This document shows positions 46,801 to 57,843 of a DNA stretch of 64,000 nt, in pieces (positions within the stretch are counted from its first letter, which is position 1; every line of letters begins with the position of its first letter). The notes below the pieces were generated by a model that did not search any database, was not told where the DNA came from, and was given only the letters and a program-made list of their open reading frames with translations. The stretch is from the NCBI GenBank assembly GCA_030770545.1, contig CM061107.1:7156001-7220000 (forward strand), read 5' to 3'. The translations under genes and the position numbers were made by a program. The DNA comes from Macropodus opercularis. Lineage: Eukaryota > Chordata > Actinopteri > Anabantiformes > Osphronemidae.

Positions 46801-49800
46801 ACTTAAACGTTAGCACACGTTGGTTCCATAGATGTTAGGAGCTGATATTTGCTGTCTGTCCCTTACTCAGGTATGTCATGGAGGCAAACGGCAACGTCAG
46901 GACACTCACCATCAACAAGACAACTCTGGCTGACGATGCGGCGTACGAGTGTGTGGTCGGCGAAGACAAGTGTTTCACTGAGGTGTTTGTCAAAGGTGCA
47001 CCATCTCTTTTTTGGACAGTGTCAGAAATTCTAGATGGCAGCTGGCAGCTGGCAGGTTTCTTTTACGACTTTGAGTAGTCACATTGAGTTTCTGATGATT
47101 TGCACACTCCTCGATTCAATCCAGAGCCTCCTGTGACCATCACCAAGCTCATGGATGATTACCACGTGGTCGTGGGAGAGAGGGTTGAGTTTGAAATAGA
47201 GGTGTCGGAGGAGGGTGCCCATGTCATGTGGTCAGTACAAACTAATTTGACTATTCCATTTTACACGAGTAAAAGAAGAAGAATCTGTTACAAAAATATA
47301 TAACAAAACAATAAACGTGTGTCATTTTACAACGAGGATAAATGCATAATATCCTCTACATAGCTGCTAAACACATTGATGTTTACTTAAAAGATAATTT
47401 ACTTGGTTGCCATTCAGTGCCAGGTGCTGGATATTGTATTAATGTTAAGCTGGGGCATGTTTTAAAGACACGTGATCCTGTCATGTGTCTTTTCAGGTAC
47501 TTTGAGGATCAGGAGCTTCACAAAGACAAAGATTCTAAGTATCGCTTCAAGAAGGATGGAAAGAAGCACACACTTATCATCCAGGAGGCGACACTGGATG
47601 ACATTGGAATGTACCATGCTTGGACCAATGGGGGCCATACCAAAGGGGAGCTGGAGGTGGAAGGTACCACTGCAGCATGCTCTATGATAACCTCATTCAG
47701 CGCGTGTGTCCCTTTTGAGCGTATAACATGTTTAAATAAGGTATTTTTGTGTTGTTTGTGTAACAAAATTATTTCTACACTTACTATATATAGTTAGAGT
47801 TTCCTGCCATTTAAATGTGTGCCATTCAGTGCAGAGGATGCAGCTGAATTTAATGCTGGCCCAGGGGCTCAACGCTTGTCTTTACAAACAAACTAACAAC
47901 TCATGGCAGTGGGTGTCAGGATGTAACCATCATGAGCCTCATCCTCCCTCTCTTCCTACTGTCACACGCTGTGTTTCCTGCCTGATCCGCTTTTTTCATT
48001 TTTGCTTTTTCTTTTTTAATTGTTTTTTTTTTTCTGGTTTCCTCTCCGCTGTTTAGAAAAAGAACTGGAGGTGTTGCAGGACATTGCTGATCTGACAGTC
48101 AGGGCGACAGACCAGGCTGTGTTCAAGTGCGAGGTGTCTGATGACAAGGTCACAGGAAAGTGGTTCAAAGATGGAGTGGAGGTCTTGCCAAGCGATCGCA
48201 TCAAAATGACTCACATTGGCAGGTACAAAACTAACCAGGGCAAATAAACGCAGGGTCATAGGAAACACAAAGAAACAATATGTTTACGTAACAAGCTCAG
48301 CTTTCCCCACTTCAAACTTATTTTTTTAAATGTTTCAGATTTCACCGGCTGGTTATTGATGATGTAAAGCCTGAGGATGCTGGAGACTACACATTTGTTC
48401 CTGATGGTTATGCCCTGTCACTGTCAGCCAAACTCAACTTCCTGGGTGAGAAACACTGAATAACTAGAAAAAGCATTTCCATAAGAAAATGCACTGTGAA
48501 TGCTTTATGCTGAATGTATTCCCAATAACTGCTGACTGTAGCTCGAGAGTTTAAAACGTTCTTAAAAGTAGTTTAAGAAAAATAGAAGTGGATAGAATAG
48601 GCTTGTACAGGTCCAGAACAAGTTAAAAGTCTTACATTTCAAAATAAAGCATAATGAAAAAATATTAAGTAAGTATTAATAATTCAATAATTTAATAAAA
48701 CACAGGTGAGTTGATCTACACAGTAAAAGAATAGATAACCCCTAAGATATGTTGATTGAATTTTGCAAGGTTTTCCTGACATTGCTGAAGCTTTAAAAGC
48801 TTTGTTACAACAAGCAGAAGATCCAGATTCAATGTGCTGGTAACAAACATCAGTATGAAGACAGTTGCCTGGACTGGGGTTCGAACCGGGATCTCCCGCT
48901 TCGCAGCGCAGCAGATTAACCGCTTGGCCATTTAAACAGCTGAAATTGGCCGCGTCCGAAGGTGTATTAGACCCTCAGCTTGGTAACAAACATCAGTCTA
49001 AAATTAGTTGACTCGACCGGGGATTGAACACGTGGCCTCTGGGTCCGGTGCTCATCGCACTATCCACTAGGCCACTGGGCTGCTTGAAATGTCTGTTCGC
49101 TGACAACAGCAGCCGCTGCGGCTACGAAACGATAGAAACGAAGCCCGCTAAACGGGTTCGTAGCGGCGAAACCGTAACAGTAATCACGACAACCACCACA
49201 TCAAATTAAAGCCGAGAGTTTAATCTACAACCTGTGTGAGTGTCATGTCGAAAGACTGACAATTGTTGAATTACAGCGAGTTCAAAACGATCAATCTGCC
49301 TGCTAATCAGGCGGGCAGACGACGCAGAGGCGGCCGCTACGAGACAAATACGGCGAAATTTGTCGGTCTTTCGGTTTTGCCATGTGCCCAGTTAGCAAGT
49401 AGACAAGTGTGTCTACATCTGAGTGAAAGAATCGTTTGAAAACAGCGAAAATTGCGGCCGTGGCGACAATTTACAAGTGAACGTTTTAAGCTTGTGACAA
49501 AAAGACGATTAAAACAAAGCCCGCTAAATGGGTCCGTTGCGGCGAAACCTTAACAGTAATCACAAAAAATCACCACCACATCAAATTAGAGCCAAGACTT
49601 ATATCTACAACCTGTGTGAGTTTCATGTCGGAAGATTGACAATTGTTGAATTTACAGCTAGTTCAAAACGCTCAAATGTACTTTAATTAAATGTACTTCG
49701 TTCTACAACCTGAGTGAGTTTCATGTCGGAAAACTCACAATTGTTGAATCGTCAGCGATTCCAAACCGCTGTAACTGTCAACATACACTGTTTAAGGCAT

Positions 49801-52800
49801 CAAAGCTTGGAAGCAGAACATAGATGCCTTGAGCGGGATTTGAACTGGGGTCTCTTGCGGGAGTGTCCAGTTGCCCTACACAGCTTCCCATTCATTTTCA
49901 ATGGGGAAAAAAAAGTGAAAATAGCTTAATATTTCAAAAAGTATAAAAGATATCAAAAAGTTGTATAGAAGCACTCGATTCCCGGAAAAGCTGCACATTT
50001 TAATATTTGAATGGTTCCAATAGCTCAAACGGTGCGGCACTAGTTAGATGCCAAAAAACGTACGGAAGAACTATAATAACTAGAAAAAGCATTTCCATAA
50101 GAAAATGCACTGTGAATGCTTTATGCTGAATGTATTCCCAATAACTGCTGACTGTAGCTCGAGAGTTTAAAACGTTCTTAAAAGTAGTTTAAGAAAAATA
50201 GAAGTGGATAGAATAGGCTTGTACAGGTCCAGAACAAGTTAAAAGTCTTAAATTTCAAAATAAAGCATAATGAAAAAATATTAAGTAAGTATTAATAATT
50301 CAATAATTTAATAAAACACAGGTGAGTTGATCTACACAGTAAAAGTATAGATAACCCCTAAGATATGTTGATTGAATTTTGCAAGATTTTCCTGACATTG
50401 CTGAAGCTTAAAAAGCTTTGTTACAACAAGCAGAACATCCAGGTTCAATGTGCTGGTAATAAACATCAGTCTGAAGACAGTTGCCTGGACTGGGGTTCGA
50501 ACCGGGATCTCCCGCTTCGCAGCGCAGCAGATTAACCGCTTGGCCATTTAAGAAGCTGAAATCGGCCGCGTCCGAAGGTGTATTAGACCCTCATCTTGGT
50601 AACAAACATCAGTGTAAAATTAGTTGACACGACCGGGGATTGAACCCGTGGCCTCTGGGTCCAGAGCTCACCACACTATCCACTAGGCCAACAGGCAGCT
50701 TGAACCATCAGCTCGCGAAGGTCTATAAGAGGCTGACAGCAGCAGCGGCTGCGGCTACGAAACGATAGAAACGAAGCCCGCTAAACGGGTTCGTAGCGGC
50801 GAAACCGTAACAGTAATCACGACAACCACCATATCAAATGAAAGCCGAGAGTTTAATCTTCAACCTGTGTGAGTGTCATGTCGAAAAACTGACAATTGTT
50901 GAATTACAGCGAGTTCAAAACGATCAATCTGCCTGCTAATGAGGCGGGCAGATGACACAGAGGCAGCCGCTACGAGACAAATACGACAAAATGTGTCGGT
51001 CTTTCGGTTTTGCCATGTGCCCAGTTAGCAAGTAGTGTGTCTACATCTGAGTGAAAGAATCGTTTGAAAACAGCGAAAATTGCGGCCGTGGCGACAATTT
51101 ACAAGTGAAAGTTTTAAGCTTGTGACAAAAAGACGATTAAAACAAAGCCCGCTAAACGGGTTCGTTGCGGCGAAACCGTAACAGTAATCACAAAAACCAC
51201 CACATCAAATTAGAGCCAAGACTTATATCTACAACCTGTGTGAGTTTCATGTCGGAAGATTGACAATTGTTGAATTTACAGCGAGTTCAAAACGCTCAAA
51301 TCTGCTCGCGAATAAGGCAAATTAGTTAGCAAGTAGACAAGTGCCTCTACATTAGAGTGAAAGAATCTTTTAAAAAGAGCGAAAATTGCGACCGTGGTGA
51401 CATTTTACAAGTGAAAGTTTATATAGAAACCGCGGTTTGAATGTACTTCGTTCTACAACCTGAGTGAGTTTCATGTCGGAAAACTCACAATTGTTGAATC
51501 GTCAGCGATTTCAAACCGCTGTAACTGTCAACACACACTGTTTAAGGCATCAAAGCTTGGAAGCAGAACATAGATGCCTTGAGCGGGATTTGAACTGGGG
51601 TCTCTTGCGGGAGTGTCCAGTTGCCCTATACAGCTTCCCATTCATTTTCAATGGGGAAAAAAAAGTGAAAATAGCTTAATATTTCAAAAAGTATAAAAGA
51701 TATCAAAAAGTTGTATAGAAGCACTCGATTCCCGGAAAAGCTGCACATTTTAATATTTGAATGGTTCCAATAGCTCAAACGGTGCGGCACTAGTTAGATG
51801 CCAAAAAACGTACGGAAGAACTATAATAAAAAAGACTAGAAAAGCATTTCCATAAGTAAATGCACTGTGAATGCTTTATGCTGAATGTATTCGCAATAAC
51901 TGCTAACTGCAGCTCGAGACTTTAAAACGTTCTTAAAAGTAGCTTAAGAAAAATAGAAGTGGATAGAATAGGGTTGTACAGGTCCAGAAGTTAAAAGTCT
52001 TAAATTTCAAAATAAAGCATAATGAAAAAATATTAAGTATTAATAATTTAATAATTTAATAAAACACAGGTGAGTTGATCTACACAGTAAAAGTATAGAT
52101 AACCCCTAAGATATGTTGATTGAATTTTGCAAGACTTTCCTGACATTGTTGAAGCTTAAAAAGCTTTGTTACAACAAGCAGAAGATCCAGGTTCAATGTG
52201 CTGGTAACAAACATCAGTCTGAAGACAGTTGCCTCGACCGGGGTTTGAACCGGGGTCTCCCGCTTTACAGTGCAGCAGATTAACCACTCGGCCATTTAAA
52301 TAGCTGAAACTGGCCGCGCCCGAAGGTGTATTAGACCCTCAGCTTGGTAACAAACATCAGTCTAAAAACAGTTGTCTCGACCGGGGATTGAACCCGTGGC
52401 CTCTGGCTCTGGAGCTCACCGCACTATCCACTAGGCCACTGGGCTGCTTGGAATACAAGTTCGCGAAGGTCTATAAGAGGCTGACAGCAGCAGCAGCTGC
52501 GGCTATGAAACGATAGAAACGAAGCCCGCTAAACGGGTTCGTAGCGGCGAAACCGTAACAGTAATCACAACAACCATGACATCAAATGAAAGCCGAGACT
52601 TTAATCTACAACCTGTGTGAGTTTCATGTCGAAAGGCTGACAATTGTTGAATTTATATCGAGTTCAAAACGTTCAGATGTGTCTTTTCTGTCTCGCGAGC
52701 CAGGCGAATTAATGGCGGCCGCTGCCGCCGGTACGAGACAAATACGGCGAAATGTGCCGGTCTTTCGAGTTTGTCATGTGCCCAGTTAGCAAGTAGACAA

Positions 52801-55800
52801 GTGTGTCTACATCTGAGTGAAAGAATCTTTTAAAAAGAGCGAAAATTGCGGCCGTAGCGACACACTGTTTAAGGCATCAAAGCTCAAACAGCGTAACACA
52901 GAACTATTTCTATAAAACGTAAATGTTAAGCACATCAAACATTTACATCTAACACAAAATGCAACCAACATTGTAATTCAATTGTTAATCTGCAGCAGTC
53001 AGTATTTATAAGTTAGTATTAGTATAAATAGTTGTTCTCTCTGCAATGCTCAGGACAACCAGAAGATGGCGCTTTAGGTACAAGAACGGAGGTGACCGAA
53101 CCTTCCCAAGCATTGTTATAACAAGCAGAACATAGATGCCTTGAGCGGGATTCGAACTGGGGTCTCTTGCGGGAGTGTCCAGTTGCCCTATACAGCTTCC
53201 CATTCATTTTCAATGGGGAAAAAAAAGTGAAAATAGCTTAATATTTCAAAAAGTATAAAAGATATCAAAAAGTTGTATAGACGCACTCGATTCCCGGAAA
53301 AGCTGCACATTTTAATATTTGAATGGTTCCTATAGCTCAAATAGTGCAAATAGAGTTAGATGCCAAAAAGCGTACGGAAGAACTATAATAATAATAATAA
53401 TAAAAAAGATTAGGAAAACAATACTGTGAATGCTTTAAAGCATTCACAGTGATTAGGAAAACAATACTGTGAATGCTTTAAAGCATTCACAGTGATAAAA
53501 AAGATTAGGAAAACAATACTGTGAATGCTTTTAAGCATTCACAGTGATTACAACACTGCGCTGACGTATGCAGAAATCATCTGTGTAACATTGCAGACTG
53601 TTTTTTTTTTTTTTTGTCTCGTAACAGAAATTAAGATTGACTACGTGCCTAGACAAGGTGAGTAGCCTGAAGTTATGATCGAGAAACAACTAATCTGGTG
53701 TAAAATGAAATGCTGAGAGTCTTCCTGGATCATTTCTAACCAGATCCACCAAAGATCCACCTGGACACTACTGGAAACATGGTGTCTCAAAACACCATCA
53801 TCGTGGTGGCGGGCAACAAACTGAGGCTGGACGTGGAGGTCACAGGAGAACCAGCGCCCACTGTCGTTTGGTCGAAAGGAGAAGAAGTAAGGAAGCGGCC
53901 CCGAAGGTCTATTAGCAGGAACTCTGGTTTTAATAAGCAATAAAATACAAGTTGTTCTGTTATTTCATTAGGACAAACTATCATAACTAACTAACCTCCG
54001 CATGAGACAAAAACGTGTCTCACACACACTTATGGGCGCAGAGGTTTGAGGGAAGAGACCTTCATGTTTATGGTCTGTGAATCAAATCGCCCTGTTTTAG
54101 AAAGTGGATCCGTTTGTCCCCTACGTAGAACAGCTGCTTCTTGTTTTACAGTAATATGACACAGATAAGCCACTAGCTGCCTTCGCCCTAACCCTAACCA
54201 CGGTGCCCTTCAGGGGGATCCTAAGTCTGCCTGGAAGGGCATAACAACAACTATTTGTTTAGGTTAACCTACACGTTCAGGAATATTGGAAGGTCTTTGT
54301 GCTTTGACAGCTGACGTTACAGGTACTAAGTTGTAGTGAACTGTATTTTCCCGACCGTTAGCCAATCGTAAACACAGAAGGACGTGTGAGGGTGGAGAAC
54401 AGGAAAGACCTGAGCTGCTTCGTCATAGAGGGGGCGGAGAGGGAAGATGAGGGTAATTACACCATCTGTGTGACCAACCCTGCTGGAGAGGACAAAGCTG
54501 TGCTGTTTGTGAAGATTGTGGGTAAGTGAATAAGTAAAATATTGAACAGGTCTTAGGTTTGTGTCTGTGTATTACACCTGTAATCCTGTTTCAGATGTGC
54601 CTGACCCCCCTGAGCATGTCAAATGCACATCAGTGGGAGAGGACTGTGCCACCATGACCTGGGAGCCTCCTAAATTTGATGGCGGTGCACCAGTCAAAGG
54701 TAACTGTTGAATCTGGTCCACAGCTTCTAATGCTTCACTAAGAACTGTTTGAAACTGTTTTGGTCACGGGTTTGTTCCTCCATCAGGTTATCTCATGGAG
54801 AGGAAGAAGAAAGGTTCTTCCAGATGGACAAAGCTCAACTTCGATGTATATGAATCGACTACATATGAGGCTAAGAGGATGATTGAGGGTGTTCTGTATG
54901 AGATGAGGGTGTTTGCTGTCAACAGCATCGGCTTGTCTCAGCCGAGTCTCAACTCCAAGCCTTTCATGCCTATTGGTAGGTTTTACAGACATCTCTAGTT
55001 GCTCTTTCTCAGCTATAATTCATGTCTCTTCCCTTCTGTGTCGTACATCGCTCATGTCAAGTCGGCCCAGCAAGTGATTCTCTTGAGTCTTTCTGTCAAC
55101 CTTAGCCCCAACTAGCGAGCCAACACGCCTGACAGTCCATGATGTGACTGACAGCACATGCAGCCTGAGGTGGCTCGCTCCAGAGAAGATTGGAGCTGGG
55201 GGTCTGGATGGTTATGTTATTGAATACTGCAAGGAAGGAGGTGACCACACTCAATCAGATCACAAAATCACATCCACATAAAGACTCAAATGCTGTTAAT
55301 TGTAAGGGGATGGATTCCTCTTTTATTTCAGATACTCAGTGGGTGGTGGCAAACCAGGAACTGTGTGAGAAGCAGGGATTTGTGGTTCGTGGTCTGCCTG
55401 TGGGAGAGAAGGTCAACTTCAGGGTGGTGGCAGTGAACATTGCTGGACGGAGTCCTCCTGCTACCCTGGGACAGCCTGTCACCATTCGTGAGATTATGGG
55501 TGAGACGGTTGGACTGAGCAGTTGATGACATGTGTGTGGTGTATGTGTATCGTTAGTGCTTGTTAGGTTGAGTCCTAGCGTATGAAATAAAGAAGAATAA
55601 TATGATTTTATTTGTTGCTTCAGAACATCCTAAAATCCGCCTCCCTCGTGACCTTAGAACAAAGTACATCAGAAAGGTTGGAGAAAAGATCAACCTGACC
55701 ATCCCCTTCCAGGTAAGAAGATTCAACCAGGCTTACAGTAGGTTGAGGTTTAGCCTCTGTCACACACTCCTTAAAAGGTTGTAAAATGACGACAAAACTT

Positions 55801-57520
55801 TTAGTTTAAAAGCGAGAATTTCTCTGGGAACAGATGTCGGTGAATCTGTTTCTGTTTACGTTCTACAAACGTCAGACTCTAGATAGAAAATACAGACAAC
55901 TTGCAGCAAACCTCCTGCTTCGTCTACAGCAGAATGTGTTGTTGTCACATAGGGTAAGCCACGTCCCGTCGCTACCTGGTACAAGGACGGCCAACCCCTT
56001 GACCCCAAGATGGTCAACGTCCGCAACTCCAACGTAGACAGCATCCTGTTCATCCGCTCAGCGGAGAGAGAGCACTCTGGAACATATGAGCTTGTTCTGC
56101 AGATTGAGAACATGGAGGACAGGGCCACCATCAACATTAAGATTGTCGGTGAGGCCTCTAAATTGTAATTAATCAGAGCAGCTCTTAATCACAGCAGTGT
56201 ACTAAAAATATGACACTTTCATGTGACCAGAAAAGCCTGGGCCTCCTTTGAAGGTGCGGGTGACAGACGTGTGGGGTTTCAATGCGGCGCTGGAATGGGA
56301 ACCCCCTAGAGATGATGGCAACTGTGAGATTACGGGATACACCATCCAGAAGGCAGACCTGAAGACCAAGGTGAGGCAGAGAGAGAGCAGGTACCGCTGA
56401 GATGACCAGACCTCAGATCAGTTCATATCCTCCGTTAGCGTTCTTCACTCTGATCGCTCGTTCCCTGTTTCCAGGAGTGGTTCACCGTTTATGAACACAA
56501 CAGACGAACAAACTGCACAGCCTCGGATCTGATCATGGGCAATGAATATATGTTTCGCGTCTACAGTGAAAACCTGTGTGGTCTGAGCGAGGAGCCGTGC
56601 TACAGCAAAAACACGGCCGTCATTGCCAAGACAGGTGTGACAGTGTGTGAGCTTGTGCGTACTGTACATACAGCGGGGTCCGCACGCGTGTTTGCGTTCG
56701 TAGTAAATCGGGGGAATTCAAGTGAAATGACCCACTCTGCCCCGATAAACCGAGACTAGGTCTGACTGTCCTCCCATCCTTCTCCGTAGGCCTCATTCAC
56801 AAAGCAAACCCCTACAAGGAGAAGGACATGTCTTGTGTGCCCAAGTTCACTCAGCCCCTGGTTGACAGATCTGTTGTTGCCGGTTACAGCACTGCCATCA
56901 GTTGTGCTGTCAAAGGCTTCCCCAAGGTAAACAGGCATGTTAAAATAGACTGTGGAGCGTGATTCCCAGCAGGAGGCTGAATAGGCCACCAGCCGTTCGC
57001 AAGTCCAACTGTGAAGTGACGGAACTGCCTTTATTTCTGGCAGAACAGTACATGCTGTAAATGTTTGTTAAAGCCAAACAAAAAGTTTTTACTAGCTTGA
57101 CTTTTCCATATCTTATAGCCTAAGATTGTCTGGATGAAGAACAAAATGATTATTGGTGAGGATCCCAAGTACTTGATGCAGAACAACCAGGGAGTGCTGA
57201 CCCTGAACATCCGCAAGCCAAGCACATTCGATGGAGGCAAATACTCGTGTCTGGCTGTCAACGAGCTCGGCCAGGACGAAGTGGTGTGTCAACTGAATGT
57301 CCGAGGTAAGAACGGAGAGGAGGAGGTTGGTGAGAATAAAGGGACGGAGGCACAGGAGCCTGCGTGTTGTGACTGGACATCGTATAGTGAATGATTGGTT
57401 GGATACACCTAGAGTGTCTTTCACGCATGTATATCCTAAATCGGAAATGCTAGGTTTAATGTGACCGTCCCAACAATACATGTTGTCCCCACAGTTGCAG
57501 TGGATCCAGATAAGAAGTGA
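37888..57520 (+). CDS. mybpc2: Myosin-binding protein C, fast type (mybpc2), 30 coding exons
   Basis: This thick-filament protein of the sarcomeric C-zone binds myosin, titin and actin and tunes cross-bridge cycling. Exons: 37888-37909, 41028-41045, 41702-41722, 42359-42382, 44986-45054, 45144-45292, 45388-45505, 45615-45663, 45819-45878, 45966-46132, 46252-46384, 46871-46995, 47125-47230, 47497-47663, 48057-48222, 48339-48445, 53628-53657, 53744-53886, 54362-54521, 54595-54699, 54787-54975, 55106-55240, 55332-55499, 55624-55712, 55953-56148, 56231-56370, 56475-56634, 56790-56926, 57119-57305, 57495-57520. All phases fit; total 1,121 residues (human MYBPC2 about 1,140). Domains: short linker (1-35), C1 Ig (36-140), M domain (141-232, YEKIAFEYGITDLRGMLKRL), C2-C5 Ig (233-611), C6-C7 FnIII (612-810), C8 Ig, C9 FnIII (VYSENLCGLSEEPCYSKN), C10 Ig (1006-1121, MKNKMIIGEDPKYLMQN). 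The absence of an N-terminal C0 domain and the absence of cardiac-type RRxS sites in M mark it as a skeletal isoform. ELEVLQDIADLTVRA and GYALSLSAKLNFL match the fast type as I recall it. Confidence 0.95.
46401..46449. repeat. (CA)n microsatellite in mybpc2 intron 11
   Basis: An interrupted CA repeat beginning 17 bases after the donor at 46385. Confidence 0.9.
48464..50079. repeat. Composite tRNA-like tandem repeat, copy 1 (mybpc2 intron 16)
   Basis: Starts ACTAGAAAAAGCATTTCCAT and ends CGTACGGAAGAACTATAATA. On the minus strand it carries three tRNA-like parts. A at about 48868-48935 has A-box TGGCCAAGCGG (48920-48930) and B-box GGTTCGAACC (48877-48887). B at about 49012-49082 has A-box TGGCCTAGTGG (49064-49074) and a GTTCAATCC B-box-like core. 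C at about 49829-49890 has CAACTGGACACTCCCGC and AGTTCAAATCC. Between B and C, a block with CCCGCTAAACGGGTTCGTAG and TGACAATTGTTGAA occurs about twice, so the unit is itself nested. T-arm pairing is imperfect in A and B, so functional tRNAs are unlikely. Confidence 0.8.
50080..51835. repeat. Composite tRNA-like tandem repeat, copy 2
   Basis: The longest copy. It has the same order of parts: element A at about 50486-50550, B at about 50631-50701 with an intact GGTTCAATCC B-box, and C at about 51574-51635. It retains an extra segment at about 51298-51440 (TCTGCTCGCGAATAAGGCAA onward) that is deleted from copy 1. Identity with copy 1 is very high by eye, so the duplication is recent or homogenised. 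Confidence 0.8.
51836..53400. repeat. Composite tRNA-like tandem repeat, copy 3 (rearranged)
   Basis: Element A at about 52234-52298 and B at about 52378-52447 are present. The middle is rearranged, with unrelated sequence from about 52880 to 53125 before element C at about 53136-53197 (GATTCGAACTGGGG on the plus strand). It ends in TAATAATAATAATAA before the hairpin cluster. More diverged than copies 1 and 2. Confidence 0.75.
53423..53545. repeat. Three tandem hairpins (28-nt palindromes)
   Basis: Palindromes at 53423-53450 and 53466-53493 have perfect 14-base arms (ACTGTGAATGCTTT). The third, at 53518-53545, has 13-base arms around TT. Each is preceded by GATTAGGAAAACAAT. The arm matches the start of each composite repeat copy (CACTGTGAATGCTTTATG). 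The last hairpin ends 82 bases before mybpc2 exon 17. Confidence 0.95.
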
Positions 57521-57613
57521 GAAAACTCAACAGCGAAGAATGTGACAGGAAGTGAACCAAACAGGGAATGAACAGCGTCAGTATGTGAAGTGCACACTGT
57601 CGACTGTGACTCA

Positions 57614-57619
57614 AATAAA
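57614..57619 (+). terminator. Poly(A) signal of mybpc2
   Basis: AATAAA (in CTCAAATAAAAAGTGG) lies about 95 bases downstream of the mybpc2 stop codon. Good position for a short 3'UTR. Confidence 0.65.
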
Positions 57620-57642
57620 AAGTGGTAGTGGTAAGAATGTTC

Positions 57643-57648
57643 TTTATT
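57643..57648 (-). terminator. Candidate poly(A) signal of acp4
   Basis: The minus strand reads GAATAAAGAAC about 196 bases downstream of the acp4 stop. If used, the acp4 transcript end crosses the mybpc2 poly(A) signal at 57614-57619. Confidence 0.5.
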
Positions 57649-57843
57649 CTTTGTGTTTCATTTCTCTGCTGTGTGTTCTGCTCTGTGTTGTACAGGCATC
57701 CACACATCCATCGCAATCGGAAATACTCAAGACATAGCACATTATTATTATTATTATGATTGTTGTTATTATTATTATTAGAGCCGCCGGCACAGCTGGG
57801 AAGCACCTTTCTGTATTTTCGGTACATAAGGCAGGCGTCTGAA

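Noticed and set aside
48716..52295. Three similar 71-codon minus-strand ORFs (MAKRLICCAAKRE type)
   Set aside because: They are the same shadow frame across the three tRNA-like repeat copies. The third copy is diverged without codon-level constraint.
48868..53197. Functional tRNA genes in mybpc2 intron 16
   Set aside because: A and B boxes fit, but T-stem pairing fails or is weak and acceptor stems are not evident, so I call them tRNA-like only.
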